From assembly GCF_012933545.1 (NCBI RefSeq), contig NZ_JAADJU010000016.1, positions 55,844 through 119,843 of the forward strand: a stretch of 64,000 nucleotides of DNA. The letters run 5' to 3'. The position numbers were made by a program, and so were the translations under genes. This DNA comes from Rouxiella aceris. GTDB taxonomy: Bacteria; Pseudomonadota; Gammaproteobacteria; Enterobacterales; Enterobacteriaceae. Of the stretch, positions 30,377 to 41,488 are shown one piece after another; position 1 is the first letter of the stretch, and each line of letters starts with the position of its first letter. The notes beneath the pieces are model-generated. The model ran no database searches. It was not told the DNA's origin and saw only the letters and a list, made by a program, of their open reading frames with translations.

Positions 30377-31084
30377 TTACCTGTACAGCCAGTAGGCTGA
30401 ATGAGTCAGCACACCGCCGCATGTTCGATAGAGGTTTAACGCGGCAATATTGCCGGTTTGCGTGGCGACCTTGAGCTGCGCAATATTGTGCTCCCGGCAC
30501 CATTGCCAGGCGGCGTGGATTAATTGCTTGCCAATACCACGGCCGGTTGCCTGGGGTTGCACCGCCAGCAAGCCGATCCGGGCGCTATGGTTCTCGTCGG
30601 CACGCAGGGTAACAAAGCCCAACAGTTGCCCATCCGGTGCGTTAAGCAGTAAACAGTGGCTATCGAAGGTACCAAGAATGGCTTTTTCTGCCCACAGCGC
30701 ATAGAAGCGGCCGGCATCTCGTGGTTGATACCAGGGAGCACGAAAACGGCTTAGCTGAAAGGCACTGCCCGCCAGTTGGCTGACCCGCACAATATCTTGC
30801 GCCACGGCCAGCTGACAGGAGGTCACCGGTATGGCGGCATCAGGTACATTCAGCGCAAAATCTATCTCGCCTTCGACCAGTTGAAAACCAAGATAATACA
30901 AAGCGTCCAGCGATGAGCTATCTGCAGCCGGGACTTTAACCTGCACCAAGGGGTAGGCACTCAACGCTTTGCGCGTCAGCAGCGGCCCGGCAGAGTCCAG
31001 CGTCAATTTCGCGGTGGGTTGGAAAAAAAACTCGCTCTCCCATTGCAGATAATCAAGTTGCCCGTGAATTGCGTCATTGTTCAT
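30377..31084 (-). CDS. wecD: dTDP-Fuc4N acetyltransferase WecD
   Basis: WecD acetylates dTDP-Fuc4N using acetyl-CoA. The 235-residue product has a divergent N-terminal half and a C-terminal GNAT domain with RIGLLAVQPQATGRGIGKQLIHAA (acetyl-CoA-binding loop) and NIAALNLYRTCGGVLTHSAYWLYR at the end. The start at 31084 follows AGGGGGAA at correct spacing; the open frame to 31132 overlaps wecC and is not needed. Here WecD follows wecC after only 38 bp. Confidence 0.92.
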   Translation of the reverse strand: MNNDAIHGQLDYLQWESEFFFQPTAKLTLDSAGPLLTRKALSAYPLVQVKVPAADSSSLDALYYLGFQLVEGEIDFALNVPDAAIPVTSCQLAVAQDIVRVSQLAGSAFQLSRFRAPWYQPRDAGRFYALWAEKAILGTFDSHCLLLNAPDGQLLGFVTLRADENHSARIGLLAVQPQATGRGIGKQLIHAAWQWCREHNIAQLKVATQTGNIAALNLYRTCGGVLTHSAYWLYR

Positions 31085-31122
31085 GGTTCCCCCTGAGCTT
31101 TTGCAGGCCAATAACGGCAGAC

Positions 31123-32421
31123 TTAACGCCACACACCTTTGGTATCGACGACCCAGTTCTGTGCGATCTGCTGACTCGGGATCAGCTTGAACTGCGTATG
31201 GTCAACCAGCATCACCAGCAAATCGGCATGGGCCAGGGCGTACTCCAGCGGCTGCAAAGTGACTTTGTCTGCCAGCATGGCGGGCAACCGGGTGACATTA
31301 GGTTCAATCGCCCAGGTTTCACCGGCATGCCAGTCGGCAATCAGTTGCGTCACTTCAACCGCCGGGCTTTCGCGCAAGTCGTCAATATTGGGTTTAAACG
31401 CCAGGCCAAAGCAGGCAATCTTGATATCGGCTGCACGCTTGCCGGTAACGGTCAGGCAATCGGCCAGCGCCGCTTTGACTTTATCCACCACCCAGAACGG
31501 CTTATGGTCGTTGACTTCCCGCGCGGTATAAATCAGACGGGCCAGATCGGGGTGCTGAGAAACAATAAACCAGGGATCGACGGCAATGCAATGTCCGCCG
31601 ACGCCGGGACCAGGCTGTAGAATATTCACTCGCGGATGACGATTGGCCAGCCGGATCAACTCCCAGACGTTGATGCCTTGCGCATCGCAAATCATCGACA
31701 GTTCATTGGCGAAGGCAATATTCACATCGCGGAAGCTATTTTCGGTGAGCTTACACATTTCGGCAGTGCGGCAGGTGGTGATCACGCATTCGCCCAACAG
31801 AAATACATTGTAGAGTTCACTGGCGCGCAGCGAGCACTGCCGGGTCATGCCGCCGATCACCCGGTCATTTTTTATCAGCTCAACCATCACCTTGCCGGGC
31901 AACACGCGTTCCGGACAATAGGCAATATTCACATCCGGATTTTGCGTCTCCTGTTGGGGAAAACGCAGGTCAGGACGCTGTTGCGCCAGCCACTCGGCCA
32001 TTTTTTCGGTAGCCCCGACCGGCGAAGTGGATTCGAGGATAATCAAATCCCCTTTTTTTAATACCGGAGCCAGAGAAAGCGCCGCCTGTTCGACAAAGGC
32101 CATATCCGGTTGATGGCCGTCCTTGAACGGCGTGGGTACGGCAATTAAAAACGCATCGGCAGGCTCAGGTCGCGTCACGGCCCGCAGATAGCCCTGCTCG
32201 ACGGCGTTCTTTACCAGGCTATCCAGCTCGGGCTCAACAATATGCACTTCTCCGCGGTTGATAACGTCCACGGTGTGTTGGTTGATATCAACACCAATAA
32301 CGTGCTTTTGGCGGGAGGCTAATGCCGCCGCCGTCGGCAAGCCGATATACCCCAATCCGATCACCGAAATGGTTTGGAAGGAACGACTCCGACCAGGGTT
32401 ATCGATCTTTGATAGGGTCAT
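31123..32421 (-). CDS. wecC: UDP-ManNAc dehydrogenase WecC
   Basis: WecC oxidises UDP-ManNAc to UDP-ManNAcA in two NAD-dependent steps. The 432-residue product has the Rossmann motif [19 protein letters not shown], the signature [17 protein letters not shown], the catalytic Cys in [15 protein letters not shown] and the C-terminal [15 protein letters not shown]. It begins about 12 residues earlier than E. coli WecC because the ATG at 32421 overlaps the wecB stop by 4 bp (ATGA), which I take as the true start. Confidence 0.97.
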   Translation of the reverse strand: MTLSKIDNPGRSRSFQTISVIGLGYIGLPTAAALASRQKHVIGVDINQHTVDVINRGEVHIVEPELDSLVKNAVEQGYLRAVTRPEPADAFLIAVPTPFKDGHQPDMAFVEQAALSLAPVLKKGDLIILESTSPVGATEKMAEWLAQQRPDLRFPQQETQNPDVNIAYCPERVLPGKVMVELIKNDRVIGGMTRQCSLRASELYNVFLLGECVITTCRTAEMCKLTENSFRDVNIAFANELSMICDAQGINVWELIRLANRHPRVNILQPGPGVGGHCIAVDPWFIVSQHPDLARLIYTAREVNDHKPFWVVDKVKAALADCLTVTGKRAADIKIACFGLAFKPNIDDLRESPAVEVTQLIADWHAGETWAIEPNVTRLPAMLADKVTLQPLEYALAHADLLVMLVDHTQFKLIPSQQIAQNWVVDTKGVWR

Positions 32422-33548
32422 GATGTTACTCGGTGGTTCTTTAAAGCAGCCAAAATCCGGCTACAGGCGTGGCCGTCGCCATAGGGATTATGGGCGCGGC
32501 TCATGGTGTGGTACGCCTCGCTATCGCTTAACAATGTGGAAACTTCTCTGACGATGGTCGCTGTATCGGTGCCCACCAGCTTAACGGTTCCGGCATCAAC
32601 GGCTTCTGGTCGTTCTGTGGTATCACGCATCACCAGCACGGGTTTACCCAGCGATGGCGCTTCTTCCTGCACGCCGCCGGAATCAGTCAGGATCAGATAG
32701 GCCCGGTCCATCAGATAAATAAAGGGTAAATAGTCCTGCGGCTCGATCAACACCACGTTATCGATACCCTGTAAAATACGCTGCACCGGTTCGCGAACCT
32801 GTGGATTCATATGCATCGGATAGAGGATCTGCGCTTCGGGATGCTGGCGGGCAATTTGTGCCAGGGCGTTGCAAATACGCTCAAAACCGCCGCCAAAGCT
32901 TTCACGACGGTGGCCGGTCACCAGGATCAGTTTCTTTTCCGGGTCGATAAAACTAAAGTTATCGGCAAAATGGGCAACGCGTTCCGGCGAGTAGGCAATC
33001 AAATCGCGCACCCACAGCAGGGCATCAATCACCGTATTGCCGGTAACCACAATCCCGCTCTCGTTGATCCCTTCACGCAACAGATTACTGCGCGAGGTTT
33101 CCGTTGGTGCAAAGTGCCAGTTGGCCAGATGTCCGGTCAGGCAGCGATTCCCCTCTTCCGGCCATGGCGAAAGCAGATCGCCGGTACGCAGGCCCGCTTC
33201 AACGTGGCCGATAGGAATTTGCTGATAAAACGCCGCCATGCTGGCGGATAGCGTGGTGGTGGTATCGCCATGCACCAGCACCACGTCCGGCTTAAACTCT
33301 TCCAGCACCGGCTTGAGTCCGGTCAGGATACGGCAGGTGATCTCCGTTAGTCCCTGACCAGGCTGCATAATATTAAGGTCATAATCCGGCTTGATAGCAA
33401 ACAGCTGTAAAACCTGATCCAGCATTTCTCGATGCTGGGCGGTAACACAGACTCTGGAATCAAAGGCATTATCCTTAGCCAAAGCATGCACCAGCGGTGC
33501 CATTTTAATCGCTTCCGGCCTGGTACCAAAAATCGTTAATACTTTCAC
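32418..33548 (-). CDS. wecB: UDP-GlcNAc 2-epimerase WecB
   Basis: WecB is the non-hydrolysing epimerase that makes UDP-ManNAc for ECA. The 376-residue product starts [20 protein letters not shown] and carries [47 protein letters not shown] and [31 protein letters not shown], in the usual GT-B-fold order. The length equals that of E. coli WecB. It overlaps wecC by 4 bp and follows wzzE by 94 bp. Confidence 0.98.
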   Translation of the reverse strand: MKVLTIFGTRPEAIKMAPLVHALAKDNAFDSRVCVTAQHREMLDQVLQLFAIKPDYDLNIMQPGQGLTEITCRILTGLKPVLEEFKPDVVLVHGDTTTTLSASMAAFYQQIPIGHVEAGLRTGDLLSPWPEEGNRCLTGHLANWHFAPTETSRSNLLREGINESGIVVTGNTVIDALLWVRDLIAYSPERVAHFADNFSFIDPEKKLILVTGHRRESFGGGFERICNALAQIARQHPEAQILYPMHMNPQVREPVQRILQGIDNVVLIEPQDYLPFIYLMDRAYLILTDSGGVQEEAPSLGKPVLVMRDTTERPEAVDAGTVKLVGTDTATIVREVSTLLSDSEAYHTMSRAHNPYGDGHACSRILAALKNHRVTS

Positions 33549-33642
33549 TGAGGCACTCCCTTATTTGACAGACGCAGCGATCTCCTGCGGAGCGGACGCA
33601 TTATGGGCACCCGGTTATTTATCACTATCATTGGCTAATCGT

Positions 33643-34707
33643 TTATTCGGCAGCAGTCGGTCGGCAGCGCACCAGCGCCACTCCGGCACCGATCAATCCC
33701 CCCACCACGCCCCACATTATCATGAGAAATACGCGGCGCGGACTATCACGTTTTACCGGTTCTTCCGGCGTGCGCAGATAGCGGTAGGTCTGGAATTTTT
33801 CATTCAGCACCGGTCCGGCATTGAGCGTCGCCAGCATGGCTTTGTTCTGATCGTAATCAATATCAAAACCGGGGCCGGAAGCTTGCAATAACTTTAATCT
33901 CGCCTGCAGCATCGGCGTTCCCAGCAAAAACATATCGGGATCCGGCAGTCGATTGGGGGCGGCATCGGTCATGCTATGGTCTATATTCTGTTGCTGAGCA
34001 ATCTTCAAAGCCTGCTGAGTGTTATTAAGCTCACGGTTATAAATGGCCGTCGCCACCGCTTCCTGACGCTTGACCTGGGCATTCATCGATTGTGTGCGAG
34101 CCGCCCAGGCACCCTGGATCTCTTCATAGAGATGCAATGCAGCGCGCTCGCTGGCGAAATCAATATACTGCCGCAGCAACTGATTGGCATCAGCGGCAGT
34201 TTCTGCAGTCAGTTTGATGCTGTCGTTAAGGACTTTTTTCTCATCGCGGGGGGTAAACTGGATCGCATTAATCAGCTGATCGAGCAGCAGGGCATCGCCA
34301 CGGTCATCGCCGGTTTTGCGCTGAATGTAATAGGGGTCTGCCAACCAAAAATCACGTCGTGTATCATACGAGGCCAGTTGCATAACAAATTCATTATAGG
34401 CACCGTCAGAAATCGAGGATTGGTCAGTGGAAGGGATAAGGGTATTTTTGGCATCCAGATTACGCAGGAACTGCTCCTGAGAGAAATAAGACGCCAGATT
34501 ATTGACCGTCGGTTTATCGGTGATCGCCGTCGAACTCCACTCCTGCTTCATCAGCAGGGTAATCAGCAATGCCGCCAGAGCAAATCCCAGGGCCAAACCT
34601 ATAACCCAGCCTTTCCCCCGCCATAGCGTCCGGCACAGTCCGCGAATATCCAGCTCATTATCCAGAGCGAGATCTCGCCTTGCAGGCGTTGACTCTGATC
34701 TCATCAT
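33643..34707 (-). CDS. wzzE: ECA chain-length regulator WzzE
   Basis: WzzE is the inner-membrane co-polymerase that sets ECA chain length and also acts in forming cyclic ECA. The roughly 354-residue product has the N-terminal ELDIRGLCRTLWRGKGWVIGLALGFALAALLITLL (first membrane helix), a large periplasmic helical domain, and the C-terminal YRYLRTPEEPVKRDSPRRVFLMIMWGVVGGLIGAGVAL (second helix). Two adjacent ATGs (34707, 34704) follow GGTGAG. An earlier ATG at 34749 is possible but would add residues not found in E. coli. Confidence 0.93.
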   Translation of the reverse strand: MMRSESTPARRDLALDNELDIRGLCRTLWRGKGWVIGLALGFALAALLITLLMKQEWSSTAITDKPTVNNLASYFSQEQFLRNLDAKNTLIPSTDQSSISDGAYNEFVMQLASYDTRRDFWLADPYYIQRKTGDDRGDALLLDQLINAIQFTPRDEKKVLNDSIKLTAETAADANQLLRQYIDFASERAALHLYEEIQGAWAARTQSMNAQVKRQEAVATAIYNRELNNTQQALKIAQQQNIDHSMTDAAPNRLPDPDMFLLGTPMLQARLKLLQASGPGFDIDYDQNKAMLATLNAGPVLNEKFQTYRYLRTPEEPVKRDSPRRVFLMIMWGVVGGLIGAGVALVRCRPTAAE

Positions 34708-34808
34708 TCTCACCAACTCGTTGAACAAATAAGTTATAGCAGCGCTCACCTTTCAGCAGACTGTCACTCTCCCGCCGCGCTTAGGGTGGACCATCAGGGC
34801 AGGCAACA

Positions 34809-35909
34809 TTAGTTAGCAGGGTGACGGCGCAGCCTTCTTTTAATGCGCTTGATAAAGCGCGCCACGCGCCAGGCTCGTTTTATGCAATAACCATAGAGCA
34901 TGAAAGCCAACAGAAACAGCGCAAGCATCAGCCATTCAGGCACTTTAAGATGTTCGCCCAACACGCCAATGGCGGCAAGCAGCGCTGCGGCCAGGGTGAT
35001 CAGCACAAACGCCTGACGGGAAGAGAATCCGGCGCGCATGATCAAGTGATGAATATGTTGCCGGTCAGGGGAGAAGGGACTCATCCCTTTACGCAAACGG
35101 CGATACATGATGGCAATCATGTCCATCAGGGGAATGGCGATCAGCCACAGGGCGGTCACCGGGACCATTGGATGCGGAAAACCACGGGTGCTTTGCGTAC
35201 TTTGCAGCAGGATCCAGATAACGGTAAAACCAATCAGGGTACTGCCGGCATCGCCCATAAACACTTTATAGCGGCGGCCAAAGACACCGAGATTCAACAA
35301 GATATAAGGCACTATCGCCGCAATAATGGCAAAACACCACATCGCCAGCACATAGTTACCCGAATAGAGCATCACAATGCCGATGGAGCCAAAGGACACG
35401 CAGGACAAGCCGCCAAGCAAGCCATCGATACCATCGACCATATTAAAGGCGTTTATCGCCGCCCAGACGGCAAACAGCGTTACCAGATAGCCAAAGGGAC
35501 CAAGTACCAGCGGAAAGGGGCCCATAATTTGCCCGAGATCGTGCAGCATCAGATCGCCATGTACCATCATCACTACGGCAACCAGCGCCTGAATAAAAGC
35601 ACGGATTTTTACACTGATATCGAATTTATCGTCAAGCGCACCGACAAATACTAATAATCCGGCACAGCCAAGATACATAAGGTTATGCGGGATCTGCGAC
35701 TGACTGATAAAGAAAGTAAAGCAGATTGCGGCATAGACAGAAATACCACCGACCAAGGGAATTAAGCCTTGATGGCGTTTGCGGAAATCCGGTTTATCAA
35801 CTAATCCTATTTTTTTGGCGACCTTCCTGGCCAAAAACAAAAAGACAAATGAAAACAAGAAAATAATGACAAGTTCAGTACTCGTAGTGAGTAAATTCAC
35901 AGTTAACAC
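34809..35909 (-). CDS. wecA: UDP-GlcNAc:undecaprenyl-phosphate GlcNAc-1-P transferase WecA
   Basis: WecA starts ECA and many O-antigens by making GlcNAc-PP-undecaprenol. The 366-residue polytopic membrane enzyme belongs to the MraY/WecA family. Visible motifs are the Mg-binding GALDDKFDI near residue 90, NMVDGIDGLLGG near 155, FMGDAGSTLIGF near 217 and DRQHIHHLIMRAGFS near 285. It heads the ECA operon. Confidence 0.98.
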   Translation of the reverse strand: MLTVNLLTTSTELVIIFLFSFVFLFLARKVAKKIGLVDKPDFRKRHQGLIPLVGGISVYAAICFTFFISQSQIPHNLMYLGCAGLLVFVGALDDKFDISVKIRAFIQALVAVVMMVHGDLMLHDLGQIMGPFPLVLGPFGYLVTLFAVWAAINAFNMVDGIDGLLGGLSCVSFGSIGIVMLYSGNYVLAMWCFAIIAAIVPYILLNLGVFGRRYKVFMGDAGSTLIGFTVIWILLQSTQSTRGFPHPMVPVTALWLIAIPLMDMIAIMYRRLRKGMSPFSPDRQHIHHLIMRAGFSSRQAFVLITLAAALLAAIGVLGEHLKVPEWLMLALFLLAFMLYGYCIKRAWRVARFIKRIKRRLRRHPAN

Positions 35910-36238
35910 GTCTCTGCATTAATGATAAATCGGCATAAATGATAAGGCAGCTCGGTCTGGAGTGTGGCAGCCGTCATAATAACCTCACGGTCTTTTTTCC
36001 CTTAATCCTTCATTCATACAGCGGATTCACTGTCTGCATGTCCAAAGCTGTCGGGTATAATCATATCCCATTGTGAAGATTCGGATTATAGCGAGCCTGT
36101 TGATTTATTCCGCAGGATCCTTCCTTTCTGTTTTTAGTCAGCGATAAAATACTGAACGATGCCGGTTTTGGCTATCGGATGTTATCTGATACTGATGTCA
36201 AAGACGCATAATCACAACACATCGTAGCGACCAAAAGC
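35910..36238. other. Intergenic region between wecA and the rho terminator
   Basis: 329 bp without a gene. As rho and wecA are on the same strand, this must contain the wecA promoter and 5' leader. I see no clear promoter consensus, repeat or small ORF with a ribosome-binding site in it. Confidence 0.5.
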
Positions 36239-36269
36239 AAAAAACGCCACGTCTAAGCGTGGCGTTTTT
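36239..36269 (-). terminator. rho terminator
   Basis: A 9-bp perfect stem AACGCCACG / CGTGGCGTT with a 6-base loop lies 21 bp past the rho stop codon. A T-run follows on the minus strand and also, more weakly, on the plus strand. Confidence 0.88.
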
Positions 36270-36289
36270 AGAGATTTACGCGCGTAAAA

Positions 36290-37549
36290 TTACGAACGCT
36301 TCATCATGTCGAAGAACTCATCATTGGTTTTGGTCATGGCCAATTTATTCATGAGGAATTCCATTGCGTCAATTTCACCCATTGGATGGATAATTTTGCG
36401 CAGGATCCACATTTTCTGCAGTTCTTCCGAGGTGGTCAGCAGCTCTTCTTTACGGGTACCGGAGCGATTGTAATCAATTGCCGGGAACACACGTTTCTCA
36501 GCGATTTTACGCGCGAGATGCAGTTCCATGTTACCTGTACCTTTAAACTCTTCGTAAATAACTTCGTCCATTTTCGAACCGGTATCTACCAGCGCGGTAG
36601 CGATGATGGTCAGGCTTCCGCCCTCTTCAACGTTACGTGCCGCACCAAAGAAACGTTTTGGACGATGCAGGGCGTTGGCATCAACACCACCGGTCAGCAC
36701 TTTACCTGATGCCGGTACCACGGTGTTATAGGCACGAGCCAGACGAGTGATGGAGTCGAGCAGGATGATCACGTCTTTTTTGTGCTCAACCAGGCGCTTG
36801 GCTTTCTCGATGACCATTTCGGCAACCTGAACGTGGCGAGAGGCCGGCTCGTCAAAGGTCGAAGCAATAACTTCACCTTTGACCAGACGCTGCATCTCGG
36901 TCACTTCTTCCGGACGTTCATCGATCAGCAGAACCATCAGTACGCAATCTGGATGATTGTAAGCGATGCTTTGCGCGATATTTTGCAGCAGCATGGTTTT
37001 ACCGGCTTTCGGCGGTGCCACAATCAGACCACGTTGGCCGCGGCCAATAGGTGATGCCAGGTCAAGTACGCGCGCGGTCAAATCTTCGGTTGAACCGTTA
37101 CCGCGTTCCATACGCAAACGTGAGTTGGCGTGCAGTGGAGTAAGGTTTTCAAACAGGATTTTACTGCGGGCGTTTTCTGGTTTGTCGTAGTTGACTTCGT
37201 TAACTTTCAACAGGGCAAAATAACGTTCGCCTTCTTTTGGCGGGCGAATTTTACCGGAAATGGTGTCACCGGTACGAAGGTTGAAGCGGCGGATTTGGCT
37301 GGGAGAAACGTAGATATCGTCGGGACCTGCGAGGTAGGAGCTGTCTCCGGAACGGAGGAAACCAAATCCATCCTGCAATATCTCGAGAACACCGTCGCCG
37401 AAGATATCTTCTCCGCTTTTGGCATGCTGCTTCAATATTGAAAAGATAATGTCTTGCTTACGCATGCGGGCCTGGTTTTCCAGTCCCATATTTTCGCCGA
37501 GTGTTATCAGGTCAGAAACCGGCGTATTCTTTAATTCGGTAAGATTCAT
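36290..37549 (-). CDS. rho: Transcription termination factor Rho
   Basis: Rho is the hexameric RNA-dependent ATPase that terminates transcription. The 419-residue product has the E. coli length. The N-terminal helix bundle is followed by the OB-fold primary RNA-binding site ([31 protein letters not shown]). Walker [14 protein letters not shown] is near residue 175-185, Walker [15 protein letters not shown] follows, and the Q- and R-loops are further on. Expression is autoregulated in E. coli through a long leader. Here that leader includes two ERIC elements, and no clear rhoL leader ORF can be identified. Confidence 0.99.
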   Translation of the reverse strand: MNLTELKNTPVSDLITLGENMGLENQARMRKQDIIFSILKQHAKSGEDIFGDGVLEILQDGFGFLRSGDSSYLAGPDDIYVSPSQIRRFNLRTGDTISGKIRPPKEGERYFALLKVNEVNYDKPENARSKILFENLTPLHANSRLRMERGNGSTEDLTARVLDLASPIGRGQRGLIVAPPKAGKTMLLQNIAQSIAYNHPDCVLMVLLIDERPEEVTEMQRLVKGEVIASTFDEPASRHVQVAEMVIEKAKRLVEHKKDVIILLDSITRLARAYNTVVPASGKVLTGGVDANALHRPKRFFGAARNVEEGGSLTIIATALVDTGSKMDEVIYEEFKGTGNMELHLARKIAEKRVFPAIDYNRSGTRKEELLTTSEELQKMWILRKIIHPMGEIDAMEFLMNKLAMTKTNDEFFDMMKRS

Positions 37550-37626
37550 AATGGTGGGTTCTTAAACTCGGGGTATGTCTCGAAAATCTGTCGTGAATGG
37601 GGAAGGCAGGGTCATCCATGCCTGTT

Positions 37627-37755
37627 TATATGCCCTTCATCCTTCAAGACGCAGGGGTGTTGGCTGCCTTTACTCACCCCAGTCACTTACCGGAGTAAGC
37701 TCCGGGGGATTCGCTCAGTTGCCGCCTACCTGCATCTAGAATGCTTTTGGGTAAT
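37627..37755. repeat. ERIC (IRU) element, copy 1
   Basis: About 129 bp. The central part matches the ERIC core: CTCACCCCAGTCACTTAC followed by GTAAGCTCC and GGGGATTC, the regions targeted by the classical ERIC2 and ERIC1R primers. The ends are the complementary CCCTTCAT...AAGACGCAGG and TTTTGGGTA parts. It lies in the leader between rho and its promoter region. Confidence 0.9.
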
Positions 37756-37879
37756 ACCCTTCATCCATCAAGACGCAGGGCTTTTGACTGTCTTTACTCA
37801 CTCCGTCACTTACCGGAGTAAGCGTGTAGGAATTCGTTCAGTTACCGCCTACCTGCAACTCAAATGCTTTTGGGTATAG
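37752..37879. repeat. ERIC (IRU) element, copy 2, tandem
   Basis: About 128 bp in the same orientation, directly abutting copy 1 and sharing a TA-containing junction (GGGTAATACCC). It is more diverged in the centre (CACTCCGTCACTTACCGGAG, GTAGGAATTC) but keeps the GCCTACCTGCAACT arm and TTTTGGGTATA end. The two copies form a direct tandem repeat of imperfect palindromes in the rho leader. The 347 bp from 37880 to the trxA stop hold two TTGACA hexamers on the minus strand near 37975-38005 as possible -35 boxes for rho. Confidence 0.88.
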
Positions 37880-38226
37880 ACACTCAATTCGCAGCTTCTG
37901 ATTTCAGTTCACGGCAAATGCTCGCGGACTATTTCTTGAAAGAGGGCAGACTGATATTGAAGGTGTCTCAAAGCCGATTTTGTCAAAACCGTTAGATTGT
38001 CAAAGCACATCGCCAGTTCAACTTAACTTCTATACAAGCAGGTTTATTAAAACAACTTTGTATGGGCAGATGTTTTCGACACAGAGTAAAACGTTAGAAT
38101 CAAACTACAGGTAAGCTCTAATATGCAGTGAGGATAAACTTATCACGCTTCTTGACAGGCGTCTAGCGGTCAGTGTGAAAAACACACGTCGACCACCAAA
38201 CGCCTGGTATCGGTCACTTCAATCGC

Positions 38227-38553
38227 TTACAGATTTGCCGTCAGGAACTCTTTCAACTGACCTTTAGACAGGGCACCGACTTTGGTTGCCGCCACTTCAC
38301 CGTCTTTAAACAGCAGTAAAGTAGGGATACCACGAATACCGTATTTAGGCGCAGTGCCTGGATTTTCATCGATATTCAGCTTGGCAATAGTCAACTTGCC
38401 TTCGAACTCGGTGGCAATTTCGTCCAGGATCGGAGCAATCATCTTGCATGGACCACACCATTCTGCCCAGAAATCGACCAATACCAGCCCTTCGGCCTTT
38501 AAAACGTCTTTGTCGAAACTGTCATCAGAAAGGTGAATAATTTTATCGCTCAT
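38227..38553 (-). CDS. trxA: Thioredoxin 1
   Basis: The general cytoplasmic protein-disulfide reductase and a phage T7 DNA polymerase subunit in E. coli. The 108-residue product has WCGPCK with redox cysteines at residues 33 and 36, the buried Asp27, and the cis-proline loop [11 protein letters not shown]. It sits between rho (same strand, downstream) and rhlB (divergent, 133 bp). A large imperfect hairpin with GTGTG-TTTTT-CACAC at 38174-38188 follows the stop. Confidence 0.99.
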   Translation of the reverse strand: MSDKIIHLSDDSFDKDVLKAEGLVLVDFWAEWCGPCKMIAPILDEIATEFEGKLTIAKLNIDENPGTAPKYGIRGIPTLLLFKDGEVAATKVGALSKGQLKEFLTANL

Positions 38554-38686
38554 GTTCTACTCCAAAGGATTTATCTTTACCTTGTTGATGTAGCATTAAC
38601 CAACAGTAGGTTGACTCTATTTCACCATGTTTATTTCAACGGATATGCTTTCGTAAAGCAATAGTTAGCTGATATTCTACCACACT

Positions 38687-39982
38687 ATGAGCAAAACACA
38701 CTTAACCGAACAGAAGTTTTCCGACTTCGCCCTGCACCCGCTTGCAGTCGAAGCCCTTGAAAAGAAAGGGTTTCATTACTGCACACCTATACAGGCACTC
38801 GCACTGCCTATCACGCTCTTAGGACGTGATGTTGCGGGTCAGGCGCAAACCGGTACCGGCAAGACGCTGGCTTTTTTAGCGTCTACTTTCCATTATCTGC
38901 TTTCTCACCCCGCTGTAGAGGGTCGTCAGACCAATCAGCCGCGTGCTTTAATTATGGCACCAACCCGAGAATTAGCCGTCCAGATCCACTCAGATGCCGA
39001 AGCATTATCTGAATCGACCGGACTAAAACTCGGTCTGGCCTACGGCGGCGACGGCTACGACAAACAGCTTAAAGTGCTGGAAAGTGGCGTTGATATCCTT
39101 ATCGGCACCACTGGCCGGTTAATTGATTATGCAAAACAGAACCATATTAATCTGGGTGCAATCCAGGTCGTGGTGCTGGATGAAGCCGATCGCATGTTCG
39201 ATCTGGGCTTTATCAAAGATATACGCTGGTTGTTCCGCCGCATGCCACCGGCCACCGAGCGTCTCAATATGCTGTTCTCCGCGACCCTGTCTTATCGCGT
39301 AAAAGAACTGGCCTTCGAAAATATGAACAATGCCGAGTCGATTGAAATCGAGCCGGAACAAAAAACCGGTCACCGCATTAAGGAAGAGCTGTTCTACCCT
39401 TCAAATGAAGAAAAAATGCGCCTGCTGCAGACGCTGATTGAAGAAGAATGGCCAGACCGTTGCATTATTTTCGCCAATACCAAGCACCGTTGTGAAGATA
39501 TCTGGGGTCATTTGGCCGCCGATGGACACCGCGTCGGCTTATTGACCGGCGATGTCGCCCAGAAGAAACGTCTGCGCGTACTCGAAGACTTTACCAAGGG
39601 TGATATCGATATCCTGGTAGCGACCGACGTGGCCGCTCGTGGCCTGCATATCCCGGCCGTGACGCACGTATTCAACTATGACCTGCCAGACGACTGTGAA
39701 GATTACGTTCACCGCATTGGTCGTACCGGTCGCGCAGGGCTGAGTGGTTTCTCCATCAGTCTGGCCTGTGAAGAATATGCGCTTAATCTGCCAGCAATCG
39801 AAACCTACACCGGCCATAGTATTCCGGTCAGTAAGTACAACAGCGATGCATTATTGACTGATCTGCCGGCACCAAAACGCCTGGCTCGTTCACGCAATGG
39901 CAGCGGCCCACGCCGTAATTCATCATCATCATCACGACGCGGTAGCAGCGCCCCACGCAATAACCGCAAACGTTCGAGCTGA
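38687..39982 (+). CDS. rhlB: ATP-dependent RNA helicase RhlB
   Basis: RhlB is the DEAD-box helicase of the RNA degradosome and is activated by RNase E. The 431-residue product has the Q motif ([13 protein letters not shown]), Walker [41 protein letters not shown] (SAT), [13 protein letters not shown] and [10 protein letters not shown] in order. It ends in a basic, serine-rich tail ([20 protein letters not shown]) that is likely disordered and binds RNA. It is 5 bp upstream of gppA, forming a two-gene operon. Confidence 0.98.
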   Translation: MSKTHLTEQKFSDFALHPLAVEALEKKGFHYCTPIQALALPITLLGRDVAGQAQTGTGKTLAFLASTFHYLLSHPAVEGRQTNQPRALIMAPTRELAVQIHSDAEALSESTGLKLGLAYGGDGYDKQLKVLESGVDILIGTTGRLIDYAKQNHINLGAIQVVVLDEADRMFDLGFIKDIRWLFRRMPPATERLNMLFSATLSYRVKELAFENMNNAESIEIEPEQKTGHRIKEELFYPSNEEKMRLLQTLIEEEWPDRCIIFANTKHRCEDIWGHLAADGHRVGLLTGDVAQKKRLRVLEDFTKGDIDILVATDVAARGLHIPAVTHVFNYDLPDDCEDYVHRIGRTGRAGLSGFSISLACEEYALNLPAIETYTGHSIPVSKYNSDALLTDLPAPKRLARSRNGSGPRRNSSSSSRRGSSAPRNNRKRSS

Positions 39983-39987
39983 AAATT

Positions 39988-41484
39988 ATGCTGAGTTCCA
40001 CCTCACTTTATGCAGCGATCGATCTGGGCTCCAACAGTTTCCATATGCTGGTGGTCCGTGAGGTGGCAGGCAGTATTCAGACGCTGGCCAGAATAAAACG
40101 CAAAGTGCGTCTGGCTGCCGGACTGGATAAAAACAACCACCTTTCCGCCGAGGCCATGCAGCGGGGATGGCAATGCCTGAAATTATTTTCTGAACGGCTG
40201 CAGGATATTCCGCGTGAGCAAATTCGCGTGGTAGCCACGGCAACGCTGCGCCTGGCAAGTAATGCCGACGAGTTTTTAACGGTGGCTGAAACGATCCTGG
40301 GTTGCCATATCCAGGTGATCAGCGGCGAAGAAGAAGCGCGGCTGATTTATCATGGTGTTGCCCATACTACCGGCGGACCCGATCAGCGTCTGGTGGTGGA
40401 TATTGGCGGCGGCAGTACGGAACTGGTAACCGGATCCGGTGCGCAGGCCAATACTTTATTCAGTCTTTCCATGGGTTGTGTTACCTGGCTGGAACGCTAT
40501 TTTGCCGACCGCAGTCTGGCAAAGGAAAATTTCGAACAGGCCGAGCTGGCTGCCAGCGAAATGATCCGCCCCATTGCCCCGGAATTGATCGCCAACGGCT
40601 GGCAAATTTGCGTCGGGGCTTCCGGCACGGTGCAGGCGCTCCAGGAAATCATGGTCGCCCAGGGGATGGACGAACGCATTACGCTGGCCAAACTGCAACA
40701 GCTTAAACAGCGCGCCATTCAATGCGGCAAACTGGAAGAACTGGAAATCGAAGGCCTGACACTAGAGCGTGCACTGGTCTTCCCAAGTGGTCTGTCGATC
40801 CTGATCGCGATTTTTAAAACCCTGAATATCGAAACCATGACCCTGGCCGGCGGTGCGCTGCGCGAAGGACTGGTTTACGGAATGCTGCATCTGCCGGTGG
40901 AACAGGATATCCGTCAGCGTACCTTGCACAATCTGCAACGCCGCTACCTGCTCGATGTGGAACAAGCCAATCGTGTTGCGCAACTGGCAGAAAATTTTTG
41001 GCTCCAGGTTTCCGGTGCCTGGCAACTGGATGCCCGCGCTCGCGAACTGCTCTCCAGCGCCTGTCTGATCCATGAGATTGGACTGAGTGTCGACTTCAAA
41101 CAGTCGCAGAACCATGCCGCTTATTTGATTCGCCATCTCGATTTACCGGGATTCACTCCGGCACAGAAAAAACTGCTGGCGACGCTGCTGCAAAACCAGA
41201 GCAATAACCTGGATCTGCCGTTGCTCAATCAGCAAAACGCCCTGCCTCCGCGTCAAGCTGAGCGACTGTGCCGTATTATGCGTCTGGCGATTATTTTTGC
41301 CAGCCGTCGCCGTGACGATACGCTCCCAGCCGTTCGCCTGCGGGCCAATGACGATGAGCTAAACGTACTGGTACCTTTCGGCTGGCTGGAGCAACACCCA
41401 CTGCGCGCCGAGGAGCTGGAACAGGAAAGCCACTGGCAAAGTTATGTCCACTGGCCGCTATTTATCGAAGAAGCCAGCCAATAA
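39988..41484 (+). CDS. gppA: Guanosine-5'-triphosphate,3'-diphosphate pyrophosphatase GppA
   Basis: GppA hydrolyses pppGpp to ppGpp and also has exopolyphosphatase activity. The 498-residue product is of the Ppx/GppA family: [18 protein letters not shown] at the N-terminus (phosphate 1 loop), [30 protein letters not shown] and [12 protein letters not shown] (phosphate 2 loop), then the C-terminal HD-like helical domain ([12 protein letters not shown]). It follows rhlB by 5 bp and has its own terminator. Confidence 0.97.
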   Translation: MLSSTSLYAAIDLGSNSFHMLVVREVAGSIQTLARIKRKVRLAAGLDKNNHLSAEAMQRGWQCLKLFSERLQDIPREQIRVVATATLRLASNADEFLTVAETILGCHIQVISGEEEARLIYHGVAHTTGGPDQRLVVDIGGGSTELVTGSGAQANTLFSLSMGCVTWLERYFADRSLAKENFEQAELAASEMIRPIAPELIANGWQICVGASGTVQALQEIMVAQGMDERITLAKLQQLKQRAIQCGKLEELEIEGLTLERALVFPSGLSILIAIFKTLNIETMTLAGGALREGLVYGMLHLPVEQDIRQRTLHNLQRRYLLDVEQANRVAQLAENFWLQVSGAWQLDARARELLSSACLIHEIGLSVDFKQSQNHAAYLIRHLDLPGFTPAQKKLLATLLQNQSNNLDLPLLNQQNALPPRQAERLCRIMRLAIIFASRRRDDTLPAVRLRANDDELNVLVPFGWLEQHPLRAEELEQESHWQSYVHWPLFIEEASQ

Positions 41485-41488
41485 ATGT

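Noticed and set aside
37909..38010. 33-codon minus-strand ORF upstream of the ERIC elements, same length as E. coli RhoL
   Set aside because: No ribosome-binding site, no similarity to RhoL, and it overlaps the likely -35 hexamers of rho, so the length match is probably chance.
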